The translations under genes and the position numbers were made by a program. DNA of 6,247 bases, taken from NCBI GenBank assembly GCA_027310975.1, contig DAICZV010000036.1, positions 1-6,247 on the forward strand, given 5' to 3'. This document shows, piece after piece, positions 1 to 5,839 of the stretch. The notes under the pieces are model-generated. The model was not told where the DNA came from, searched no databases, and saw only the letters and a list, made by a program, of their open reading frames with translations. Each line of letters begins with the position of its first letter. Position 1 is the first letter of the stretch. Source of the stretch: a bacterium (lineage in GTDB: Bacteria > Patescibacteriota > Minisyncoccia > UBA6257 > GWB1-50-10).

Positions 1-56
1 TGGCCGAAGGCGCCGCCCCGAGCGCGGAAGCCAAGCCGGAAACGGAAACCAAGTAA
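1..56 (+). CDS. C-terminal tail of an unidentified protein (5' end outside window)
   Basis: The frame that reads codons from base 3 gives AEGAAPSAEAKPETETK and ends in TAA at 54-56, followed directly by an in-frame TGA (57-59), a tandem stop. An intrinsic terminator begins a few bases later, as expected for a gene end. The tail is low-complexity and rich in Ala, Glu, Pro and Lys, like the disordered C-terminal extensions often seen on ribosomal and other nucleic-acid-binding proteins in small-genome bacteria. Too little is visible to name the product. The other two forward frames are also open here, so the frame choice rests on composition, the tandem stop and the terminator. Confidence 0.55.
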   Translation, partial: AEGAAPSAEAKPETETK

Positions 57-62
57 TGATGG

Positions 63-91
63 AAAGCCCCGACAATGCGTCGGGGCTTTTT
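63..91 (+). terminator. Rho-independent terminator of the upstream gene
   Basis: A perfect 11-bp stem AAAGCCCCGAC (63-73) / GTCGGGGCTTT (79-89) closes a 5-nt loop AATGC and runs into a T tract (87-91). It starts 7 nt after the TAA of the preceding gene, so it probably ends that transcript and insulates the next gene. Confidence 0.93.
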
Positions 92-117
92 GTAACGCCG
101 CGCCGCGTTAAAAGTTA

Positions 118-126
118 TGTTATTAT
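118..126 (+). promoter_or_regulatory. Extended -10 promoter of the transglycosylase gene, predicting a leaderless mRNA
   Basis: TGT (118-120) followed by TATTAT (121-126) fits the extended -10 pattern TGnTATAAT with one mismatch in the hexamer. No convincing -35 box lies upstream, which is tolerated by extended -10 promoters. The hexamer ends 6 nt before the ATG at 133, so transcription is predicted to begin at or next to the start codon. A GAGG at 127-130 resembles a ribosome binding site, but it is only 2 nt from the ATG and would lie upstream of the predicted transcript start. Confidence 0.6.
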
Positions 127-132
127 GAGGAT

Positions 133-1518
133 ATGAAGCGAACTTTGAACGCTTTTTTTGTCTTACTGCTCGTCTTCTGGCTCGCCGGAGAGACGGCGGC
201 GTGGGCGCAAACCGCCACATCCACGGCCACTTCCACCGCCACATCCACGGCGCCTTTAACCGACGTCCAAGCCCAGCAGCAGGACCTGGAGAATCAATTG
301 GCCCAGCTGGAACAGCAGATAGAGGACCAACAGCAGCAGATAGACGCCTATCATAAACAGGGCAACACCCTGAACACCCAGATAAAGACCTTGAACGCCC
401 AGATTGCCCAGCTGAACCTCCAGATCAAAGCGGTAAATCTTAAACTCCAGGAACTGAACGGCAATATCGCCGACACCCAGACCCAGATCAACCAAACCCA
501 AAGCCAGATAGACCAAAGCAAGGCCGCCATCGCCGAGGCCCTGCAGACGATCTACGAATCCGATAACCAGGGGATGGTGGAGATACTTCTCGCGAACAAC
601 ACCCTCTCCGATTTCTTCGGCCAGGTGAATGACATCACGCTCGTCCAGAACAACCTGCGGGTGACGCTGGATGCGATCGTTAAACTCCGCGGCCAGCTCA
701 TTACCCAGCAGCAAGCCCTCGCTAGCGAGAAGACCGATACCGAGAACTTCCGGGCCATTCAGCAGGCCCAAAAACAGGGCGTCGTCGCGACCCAGAGCCA
801 GAAGGCCGTCCTTTTGAAACAAACTCAGGGACAGGAAGCTCAATACAAAAAGCTCCTCGCCCAGACCCAGGCCACGGCCGCCCAGATTCGCCAGCGCATC
901 TTCCAACTCCTCGGCGGCGGTGAGATGTCCTTCGGCCAGGCCTACAATTACGCTAAACTCGCCTCGCAGGCGACCGGCGTCCGGCCGGCGCTCATCTTGG
1001 CCATATTGGACCGCGAATCGGCCCTGGGCCAAAACGTCGGCAAGTGCTCGTACAAAACGGCGATGAATCCGACGCGCGACACCCCCATCTTCCTTAAACT
1101 CCTGGCCCAGCTCGGCATGGACCCGAATTCCCAGGCCTCTTACGTCTCCTGCGCCAACAAAGATGGCGCTTACGGCGGTGCCATGGGCCCGGCCCAGTTC
1201 ATCCCCTCCACGTGGTCCCTCTATTCCAGCCGTATCTCCCAGGTGACGGGCGACAACCCCGCGAACCCCTGGAACAACTCCGATGCTTTCGTCGCGACCG
1301 GCATCTACATTTCGGACCTGGAAAAATCCGCCTCGTGCGTGAGCTACAGCCAGCAGATCCCGAGCGACTCGCAGGAACTTTTGGAGCGCTGCGCCGCGGC
1401 CAAATATTACGCCGGCGGCAGCTGGTACACCTACCGCTTCTGGTACGGCCAGCCGGTCGTGAACCAGGCGAACGCGTTTGAGAGCGACATTCAGACGCTC
1501 ATCGCCGCGGGGAACTAA
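133..1518 (+). CDS. Secreted coiled-coil protein with C-terminal lytic transglycosylase-like domain
   Basis: This is probably an exported peptidoglycan-cleaving enzyme of 461 residues. Residues 1-26 form a signal peptide (KR at positions 2-3, hydrophobic core 8-18, likely cleavage after AWA at 25), which fixes the start. A Thr/Ala/Ser linker (27-41) follows, then a Gln-rich coiled coil (about 44-250) like those of CwlO, PcsB and EnvC cell-wall hydrolases. The C-terminal domain (about 264-440) has lysozyme-like transglycosylase motifs: ALILAILDRES with candidate catalytic Glu295, GAMGPAQFIPSTW (349-361, close to the MltB form), a DAF segment (384-386) and YYAGGSW (425-431). Four cysteines (305, 340, 402, 420) all lie in this domain and could form two disulfides outside the membrane. 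The family assignment comes from motifs only. The gene has its own promoter and converges on prfA. A role in wall remodelling or division is inferred. Confidence 0.85.
   Translation: MKRTLNAFFVLLLVFWLAGETAAWAQTATSTATSTATSTAPLTDVQAQQQDLENQLAQLEQQIEDQQQQIDAYHKQGNTLNTQIKTLNAQIAQLNLQIKAVNLKLQELNGNIADTQTQINQTQSQIDQSKAAIAEALQTIYESDNQGMVEILLANNTLSDFFGQVNDITLVQNNLRVTLDAIVKLRGQLITQQQALASEKTDTENFRAIQQAQKQGVVATQSQKAVLLKQTQGQEAQYKKLLAQTQATAAQIRQRIFQLLGGGEMSFGQAYNYAKLASQATGVRPALILAILDRESALGQNVGKCSYKTAMNPTRDTPIFLKLLAQLGMDPNSQASYVSCANKDGAYGGAMGPAQFIPSTWSLYSSRISQVTGDNPANPWNNSDAFVATGIYISDLEKSASCVSYSQQIPSDSQELLERCAAAKYYAGGSWYTYRFWYGQPVVNQANAFESDIQTLIAAGN
211..251 (+). repeat. 24-bp-period direct repeat encoding the Thr/Ala/Ser linker
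   Basis: ACCGCCACATCCACGGC occurs at 211-227 and again at 235-251, a period of 24 bp or 8 codons. It encodes alternating TATS units just after the signal peptide. This is probably a slippage-prone flexible linker between the membrane exit and the coiled coil. Confidence 0.7.
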
Positions 1519-1644
1519 AGGGGGCCGCCTCGCGTCCAGTTCATGCGGCACGCCACTCGGCCGGCCTCGCGCTCGCGCGGGCTCGGCGCCAAGTACGCCC
1601 ACGGCCTACCCGAGCATTATTCACTGGATCGCGAAGTGGTCTTC
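1519..1644. other. Convergent intergenic region with a GC-rich hairpin
   Basis: These 126 bases separate the 3' ends of the transglycosylase gene and prfA. The best structure is a short GC-rich stem GCC(T)CGCG (1564-1571) / CGCGGGC (1576-1582) around a CTCG loop, with one bulged base. No T tract follows it on either strand, so it is not a standard intrinsic terminator. No gene is evident. Confidence 0.35.
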
Positions 1645-2382
1645 TTACTTGTTTTGGGAGAATGCCTTGGCGATGGGTTCAAAGTCGCCCTCCAAAATCT
1701 TTTCAATGTTATGCCACTTCTTGCCCAGGCGATGGTCGGTGATGCGGTCTTCGGGGAAGTTGTAGGTGCGTATCTTTTCGGAGCGGTCGCCGGTGCCGAT
1801 CTGGTCGCGGCGGATCTGGTCCACCGAACCGACGGCTTGTTCTTTCTGTATCTCAAAAAGTTTGGCGCGGAGAACTTCCAGCGCTTTTTCGCGGTTCGCG
1901 TGCTGGGAGCGTTCCTCGCGCGAGGCGACGACGATGCCCGTCGGCTTGTGCAAAATGCGCACGGCCGTTTCCACCTTGTTCACGTTCTGCCCGCCCGGAC
2001 CGCCCGCGCGGGAAAAGGTCACCTCCAAATCCCCGTCCCTCAAATCCACCACCTTCGCTTCCACTATCGGCAAAACGGCGACCGAGGCGGTGGAGGTGTG
2101 CACCCTTCCCTGCCTTTCCGTCGTGGGCACCCGCTGGACGCGGTGCACACCCGATTCGTTTTTGAAAGCGTCGTAAACCCCCTCGCCGGATATTTCCGCA
2201 CTCATGCTCTTGTATCCCCGGGCGCCGGATTCCGAAGCATCCAAAATGGAAAAACGCCAGTCCTTTTTGGCGGCGTACCTTTGGTACATCCGCGCAAGGT
2301 CCCCGGCGAAAAGCGAGGCCTCGTCCCCGCCCGTCCCGCCTCGGATCTCCATGATTATTTTATTTATCGCTTGTGGTTCCAT
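1645..2382 (-). CDS. prfA: Peptide chain release factor 1, short form lacking domain 1
   Basis: RF1 reads UAA and UAG stop codons and triggers release of the finished protein on the ribosome. The conserved core is clear: GGTGGDEASLFAGDL near the N-terminus; the stop-codon-reading tripeptide PTT (86-88) in HRVQRVPTTE, the PxT type of RF1 rather than the SPF of RF2; the peptidyl-transferase motif GGQ (130-132) in SRAGGPGGQNVNK; and the RF1-typical GTGDRSEKIRTYNFPEDRITDHR near the C-terminus. The protein has about 245 residues against roughly 360 in E. coli; the missing part corresponds to the helical N-terminal domain 1. A TAG stop lies in frame immediately upstream of a GTG at 2388, so no extension is possible in this frame. 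ATG 2382 is preferred over that GTG because a -10-like box ends 8 nt before the ATG. It could instead be an RF-H-like factor, but the complete PxT motif and RF1 C-terminus favour RF1. Confidence 0.92.
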   Translation of the reverse strand: MEPQAINKIIMEIRGGTGGDEASLFAGDLARMYQRYAAKKDWRFSILDASESGARGYKSMSAEISGEGVYDAFKNESGVHRVQRVPTTERQGRVHTSTASVAVLPIVEAKVVDLRDGDLEVTFSRAGGPGGQNVNKVETAVRILHKPTGIVVASREERSQHANREKALEVLRAKLFEIQKEQAVGSVDQIRRDQIGTGDRSEKIRTYNFPEDRITDHRLGKKWHNIEKILEGDFEPIAKAFSQNK

Positions 2383-2390
2383 ATGCACCT

Positions 2391-2399
2391 ATTTAAGCA
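2391..2399 (-). promoter_or_regulatory. Putative extended -10 promoter of prfA
   Basis: On the minus strand, TGC followed by TTAAAT (plus 2391-2396) is a weaker extended -10 (4 of 6 matches, and the important second A is missing). It lies in an AT-rich stretch and ends 8 nt before ATG 2382. Transcription from it would begin within about 2 nt of that ATG, downstream of the alternative GTG start at 2388. Confidence 0.4.
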
Positions 2400-2439
2400 A
2401 ATATCCAGAAAATTAGAAAGCTGAACCATAATTTTGTAA

Positions 2440-2522
2440 AGAAATCCCGGCGAACCGAAAAAGTGCGTGAGACTTGGCCAAGCGGCCCGGAGCGCTCACT
2501 TTTTCGGTTCACTGGGATTTCT
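2440..2522 (-). repeat. Long hairpin after the aldolase stop, copy A of a repeated element
   Basis: Arms 2440-2465 and 2497-2522 are complementary at 24 of 26 positions around a 31-nt loop. The loop holds the palindrome CTTGGCCAAG (2473-2482). The hairpin starts 5 nt after the aldolase TAG on the minus strand, so it is probably a 3'-end structure that terminates the transcript or stabilises it. The minus strand continues with a weak T-rich stretch (ATTTCTTTA). Bases 2470-2506 are identical to 3513-3549 in copy B. Confidence 0.8.
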
Positions 2523-2527
2523 ATAAC

Positions 2528-3451
2528 CTAGAGTTTCATGAAAAGCCGCAGGCGCTTCTCTATCACCTCTTCCATGTCTTTTATCGCCTCCGGCATAATT
2601 TTGTACGGCGCCACTTCGTTCGGTTCGGCTTTGAGTTCTTCTTCCACTCCCTTCCTCCAGGCCGCCCGGATTTCGGTGGAGATATGGACGATGGAGATGC
2701 CGGCTTCTATGGCCGCCGTAAAATCCTCATCCACCGTTCCCGAACCGCCGTGCAGAACTAATGGGATTTTGACCGCATCTTTTATGGCTTTTATGCGCGG
2801 AATGTCCAAGCGCGGGTCGGGCCCGCCGCGGAACATTCCGTGGACGTTCCCCACGGCCGGGGCCAAGAGGTCCACGCCCGTTTCTTGAACGAACCTTGCG
2901 GCATCTTCCGGCTTCGTTAACATCTCGGGCGAGAGGGCCGCCCCCTCCGGAATCTTATCCCAAATTTCCGAGTCCGAGCCGATGTACCCCATCTCGCCTT
3001 CTACGAGGACGTTCGAGTTTATCGCTTTGAGCGTTTGAACGACCACTTTTGTTTCTTTGATATTTTCCTCCAGAATTTCTTGACTATTACCGCCACTTGC
3101 CCCTCTCCCAACGAAGTTGGGTGTGGGGTCAAAGAGCACTTCATCAAAACCATTTTTGGCCGCTTCTTCGGCGAGCCCGGCATCGTGCGTATGGTCGGCG
3201 TTTAAAAAGAGCCAAAAGCCATCGCCATTTTGGTCGCCGCTTTCGCGGTTCTCGCTATCCAAAAGCGCCCTGACCTCCGGCACCCCGACGTACTTTCTTT
3301 CTCCTTCCGAAACGCCGATAAGGACCGGCACGTTCAGCCTTTTCGCCACGTTCACTACGGCCTTAAGCTGTTCCAGCCCCGCGATATTGAAATGCCCCAA
3401 GGCGATCTTTTTCGCCTCCGCCTTTTCCAGTTCTGCTTTGAGTGATCTCAT
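2528..3451 (-). CDS. fba: Class II (zinc-dependent) fructose-bisphosphate aldolase
   Basis: This enzyme cleaves or forms fructose 1,6-bisphosphate from DHAP and glyceraldehyde 3-phosphate in the cytoplasm. At 307 residues, key family positions are present: Asp86-His87 in LNADHTHD (catalytic Asp and zinc His), Glu153 in EGEMGYIG, zinc His204 in VGNVHGMF, zinc His234 in LVLHGGSG and the phosphate-site segment HISTEIR (256-262). In that last segment His256 stands where E. coli FbaA and GatY-type enzymes have Asn, a substrate-site position. Two stretches look inserted relative to my memory of the family: about 66-79 and about 111-123. The second is encoded by a palindromic element. The start is the ATG 6 nt after an extended -10 box. 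The gene ends in TAG followed by a long hairpin. A related ketose-bisphosphate specificity such as tagatose bisphosphate cannot be excluded. Confidence 0.9.
   Translation of the reverse strand: MRSLKAELEKAEAKKIALGHFNIAGLEQLKAVVNVAKRLNVPVLIGVSEGERKYVGVPEVRALLDSENRESGDQNGDGFWLFLNADHTHDAGLAEEAAKNGFDEVLFDPTPNFVGRGASGGNSQEILEENIKETKVVVQTLKAINSNVLVEGEMGYIGSDSEIWDKIPEGAALSPEMLTKPEDAARFVQETGVDLLAPAVGNVHGMFRGGPDPRLDIPRIKAIKDAVKIPLVLHGGSGTVDEDFTAAIEAGISIVHISTEIRAAWRKGVEEELKAEPNEVAPYKIMPEAIKDMEEVIEKRLRLFMKL
3100..3128 (-). repeat. In-frame palindromic element inside the aldolase gene
   Basis: Arms 3100-3112 and 3116-3128 are complementary at 11 of 13 positions around the loop GAA (3113-3115); the inner six pairs CCCAAC/GTTGGG are perfect. 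The element encodes aldolase residues about 108-118, at the edge of a Gly/Ser/Asn-rich stretch that seems extra compared with relatives. It resembles a small REP-like or Rickettsia-palindromic-element-like insertion that kept the reading frame. Confidence 0.55.
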
Positions 3452-3457
3452 ATGACT

Positions 3458-3466
3458 AGTATACCA
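3458..3466 (-). promoter_or_regulatory. Extended -10 promoter of the aldolase gene, predicting a leaderless mRNA
   Basis: On the minus strand, TGG (plus 3464-3466) followed by TATACT (plus 3458-3463) matches the extended -10 pattern with 5 of 6 hexamer bases. The hexamer ends 6 nt before the ATG at 3451, putting the predicted transcript start on the start codon itself. No Shine-Dalgarno sequence is present in between, and no good -35 box is seen. Confidence 0.65.
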
Positions 3467-3485
3467 ACATTTTCATCCCAGAGCA

Positions 3486-3562
3486 GGTTCCGGCGAGCCG
3501 AACAAGTGCGTAAGACTTGGCCAAGCGGCCCGGAGCGCTCACTTTTTCGACTCGACGGGACC
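3486..3562 (-). repeat. Long hairpin after the unknown gene's stop, copy B of the repeated element
   Basis: Arms 3486-3508 and 3540-3562 pair at 19 of 23 positions, plus one G-U pair on the minus-strand RNA, around a 31-nt loop nearly identical to copy A. It begins 3 nt after the TAA of the 410-residue gene and lies upstream of the aldolase promoter. No T tract follows on the minus strand, so it is not a textbook terminator. Confidence 0.75.
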
Positions 3563-3565
3563 GGC

Positions 3566-4798
3566 TTAGAATTTGATGACTCCTTTGTTGAAGTTCTCAA
3601 TGAGGAGCTTTTCCATCGCCTCCTCCCCTCCAGCGTACTCTTCAAAAAGCTTCGTCCACATGCTTTCCCGCTGGTGGTAGTTGAAGGACTGGTCCTGCCC
3701 CTCCATAAAGGAGACCAGGGACATCGCATTGTCTTCCAGATCAAAACTCAAGACCTCCTCGCCGCCGTCCGCGAAAATGCCGCCCACCCAGTCCAGGTCG
3801 TGCCAAATGGAAAAATCCAAATGCGCCTCGGGCGCCTTGAAGGCCGTAAGGTCGCGCTCGCCCCGGGCCCAATGGACCGACTCCGGGTTCACCCGCGGCA
3901 AAAAGCGCCGCGGGTCCTCGGGATTCAGTTTCCAAAGATAGCGCTGGACCATCAGCCACTCGCCCGGCTCGGCTTTGTACACCTCCGGCACGTCCCCCCG
4001 GAGAAGCTGTTTGAAATTATCGGCGAAGTCGGGCTCCGCGGAATACTTCCGGAAAAGCTTGGAATAAAAATCTATCTCGTGGAAATAGTGCAAAAGCAAA
4101 GCGAAATCGCGGAAGAACTTGCCGGGCACGTCCTCCTTGATCGGGTTCACGAAGATGACGCCGAACTCCTTGAGGTGGCTCACGTTGTGGTGCTTCTTTT
4201 TAACGAACTCCGCGGAGACGGTTTTCCATTCCGGACCCAGGACGGATATCTCTATCTCCCGCTCCTCAAAATCCTTGGCGGTAAAATTGTTATACGCCTG
4301 GTCAAACGTCTCGTGCATCCATTCTTCCGACTCAATGAAGCGCAGCGTGCTGAAAAGCTCCGTCACGTCGTGGCTCTTGAGGGCCTCGTCAATGTTCTTT
4401 GCCCCCAGGTAAGCAAGAAGTTTTTGCGGCTCGCGCTTGCGGAGAATCTCCGCTCCCAGCTCCTTTTTGAGAAAGAATCCCTTTCCGCAGGTCGCAATCT
4501 TCCTGGCCAAGTGCGCCGCCTTGTGGAACTCGGTATCCCCAGGCATTTCCGGCAAAAAGCTCAAAAGGTGCTTTTCATGCCTTAAAATCGTCTCCCGGAG
4601 AATACTCTTCACGTGCGGCGCCGAGTGGTTGGCGCTGTTTAGAAGGTCCAGTGTCCGCTCTATCATCGCGGCGTTCTTTTCCGCCGTTTTCTGGAGGATA
4701 TCGCCGCGCCCGGTGCGCTTTTCCATCTCCGCGCCGAGCTTTTCCAATGCCGTCTTCTCCACCCCCAGGACCCTTCCCAAATTTTCTGAAGCGTCCAT
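3566..4798 (-). CDS. Conserved-looking protein of unknown function, co-transcribed with the PfkB kinase
   Basis: I do not recognise this 410-residue protein. It has no signal peptide or membrane segment, is rich in charged residues, and looks like a mixed soluble cytoplasmic protein. The N-terminal 80 residues seem helical. A His-rich segment KKKHHNVSH (200-208) and HYFHEIDFY (237-245) could be polar or metal-binding sites, and the region 281-360 is Trp-rich (WLMVQRYLW, VHWARGE, IWHDLDWVGG). Its ATG lies 4 nt after the kinase TAG (tagaacaATG), with only a weak GGA upstream and no -10 box of its own. It is therefore probably translated from the same mRNA by coupling, and linked in function to the kinase. 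It ends in TAA followed by hairpin copy B. Codon pattern and length argue for a real gene; any function would be a guess. Confidence 0.85.
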   Translation of the reverse strand: MDASENLGRVLGVEKTALEKLGAEMEKRTGRGDILQKTAEKNAAMIERTLDLLNSANHSAPHVKSILRETILRHEKHLLSFLPEMPGDTEFHKAAHLARKIATCGKGFFLKKELGAEILRKREPQKLLAYLGAKNIDEALKSHDVTELFSTLRFIESEEWMHETFDQAYNNFTAKDFEEREIEISVLGPEWKTVSAEFVKKKHHNVSHLKEFGVIFVNPIKEDVPGKFFRDFALLLHYFHEIDFYSKLFRKYSAEPDFADNFKQLLRGDVPEVYKAEPGEWLMVQRYLWKLNPEDPRRFLPRVNPESVHWARGERDLTAFKAPEAHLDFSIWHDLDWVGGIFADGGEEVLSFDLEDNAMSLVSFMEGQDQSFNYHQRESMWTKLFEEYAGGEEAMEKLLIENFNKGVIKF

Positions 4799-4802
4799 TG
4801 TT

Positions 4803-5831
4803 CTAGTCCAATTTTTCCATGCTGACCTTGAGATTACGGAACCGGGCCGCGCTTAACCCGCTCCGCGTGAGCGTTCCTTCCGTCGCCCCTAAATGCTCCA
4901 CTACGGAAGTGGCGTTCGCCGAGGCGACGCGAATCGCTTCTTTTATCTGGGCCGGCGTGGCGCGGTGGATGTTACCGAGAGCAATACCAGACCGGGCGAG
5001 GCTTGCGACGAACCCGGAACCGAAGGCGTCGCCGGCACCGGTCCGATCCACGAGTTTCTTTTCCTTAAAAACGCCGGCGCGATAAACGTACTTGCCGTCC
5101 GAGACCGTTACGCCCTTCCCACCATTCGTGACCGCAAGAATGCCGGGGCTCGTGAGGTCGTCCAGTTTTTTGAAAACCTCTCGCTCGCGCCGGAACGGAA
5201 TGCCGGTGAGGAGCGCCGCCTCTTCTTCATTCAGGACCAAGAAGGATATATTTTTAAGCGACCGTAATATCTTCCCGCGGGCGTGGGTCAACTGGTATCC
5301 GCTAGGATTAAAAGCGAGGGCAACCCCGCTCCGGCGGGCGCGGAAAACGAAAGTATCGTACGACCTCTCCGATTTTCCGGAGAGCGAGAGATACCACCAC
5401 TTGGCCCGGAGCGCCGGATAGCTGACGTCCGCCGCGCCGAATTCGCTGGAAGAGCCGTGGTTGTTCAATATCGTTCGCTCCCCATTTTTGAGAAGCAAGA
5501 CGGAAAAAGCGGTGGGGAGTTTTTTATCCACGGAAATCATCTCCGTCGCCACCTTTTCGGACTTCAGCCGTTTGATGACCTCCGCGCCATCCGCATCGCT
5601 TCCAATGCGGCCGACGCAGGCGGCCTTAAGCCCCTCCCGGGCAAAGGTCACGGCGGCGTTCGCGGAATTGCCGCCGATAGTGGGGTGGATGCCCCTTATC
5701 TCCAGCTTGTCCCCCAAAGGCAGGCGGAAGGCCTTGCCCGAAGGCGTCGCAGGAAAACGTTCCAACTCCAGGCCGGAGGCATCCAAGAAGACGTCCCGCG
5801 TCACGGAGCCGATGGCAATCACGTCGTGCAT
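4803..5831 (-). CDS. PfkB-family (ribokinase-like) carbohydrate kinase
   Basis: This is an ATP-dependent kinase for a sugar, sugar phosphate or nucleoside, 342 residues long, in the usual family range. The first signature is IGGNSANAAVTFAREG (52-67) followed by GRIGSDADG, which forms the substrate side. The second is DRTGAGDAFGSGF (262-274), with Asp268 as the catalytic base and GAGD as the anion hole. LNEEEA (200-205) and TNGGKGV (235-241) are also family positions in the ATP-binding half. A stretch LPLGDKLEIRGIHP before the first signature resembles the long form seen in other candidate-phylum PfkB proteins. Substrate cannot be read from the sequence; nearness to the aldolase makes fructose 6-phosphate or fructose 1-phosphate worth considering. 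The ATG at 5831 sits 8 nt after a perfect TATAAT and has no Shine-Dalgarno. The unknown 410-residue gene follows by 4 nt. Confidence 0.92.
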   Translation of the reverse strand: MHDVIAIGSVTRDVFLDASGLELERFPATPSGKAFRLPLGDKLEIRGIHPTIGGNSANAAVTFAREGLKAACVGRIGSDADGAEVIKRLKSEKVATEMISVDKKLPTAFSVLLLKNGERTILNNHGSSSEFGAADVSYPALRAKWWYLSLSGKSERSYDTFVFRARRSGVALAFNPSGYQLTHARGKILRSLKNISFLVLNEEEAALLTGIPFRREREVFKKLDDLTSPGILAVTNGGKGVTVSDGKYVYRAGVFKEKKLVDRTGAGDAFGSGFVASLARSGIALGNIHRATPAQIKEAIRVASANATSVVEHLGATEGTLTRSGLSAARFRNLKVSMEKLD

Positions 5832-5839
5832 ACTATCGC

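Noticed and set aside
127..130. GAGG as Shine-Dalgarno for the transglycosylase gene
   Set aside because: Its 2-nt spacing to the ATG is too short, and it would lie upstream of the transcript start predicted from the -10 box.
1564..1582. Bidirectional terminator between the convergent genes
   Set aside because: The stem is GC-rich but has a bulge and no T tract on either strand.
256..1602. 448-codon open frame on the minus strand across the transglycosylase gene
   Set aside because: It is antisense to a gene with a signal peptide, coiled coil and catalytic motifs; its translation is a low-complexity Leu/Val/Gly/Arg mirror of the Gln-rich coiled coil and has no domain.
1543..2424. 293-codon open frame on the plus strand opposite prfA
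   Set aside because: The minus strand encodes unmistakable RF1 motifs; the plus frame is a GC-rich shadow.
2466..2500. tRNA-like look of the shared hairpin loop (TTGGCCAAGCGGCC resembles a D arm)
   Set aside because: No anticodon arm, T arm or acceptor stem can be built around it, and the element is too short.
2440..2522. Copy A as a MITE with target-site duplication
   Set aside because: Outer arms are not conserved between copies A and B, and no convincing duplicated target flanks either copy; an RNA structure explains the pattern better.
3218..3235. DQNGDG in the aldolase as an EF-hand or dockerin-like calcium loop
   Set aside because: A six-residue match alone in a non-conserved polar loop; no helix-loop-helix or second loop supports it.
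3452..4585. 377-codon open frame on the plus strand opposite the unknown 410-residue gene
   Set aside because: It runs through hairpin copy B and the intergenic region and has no recognisable motif. The minus-strand frame fits the operon spacing and has a protein-like composition.
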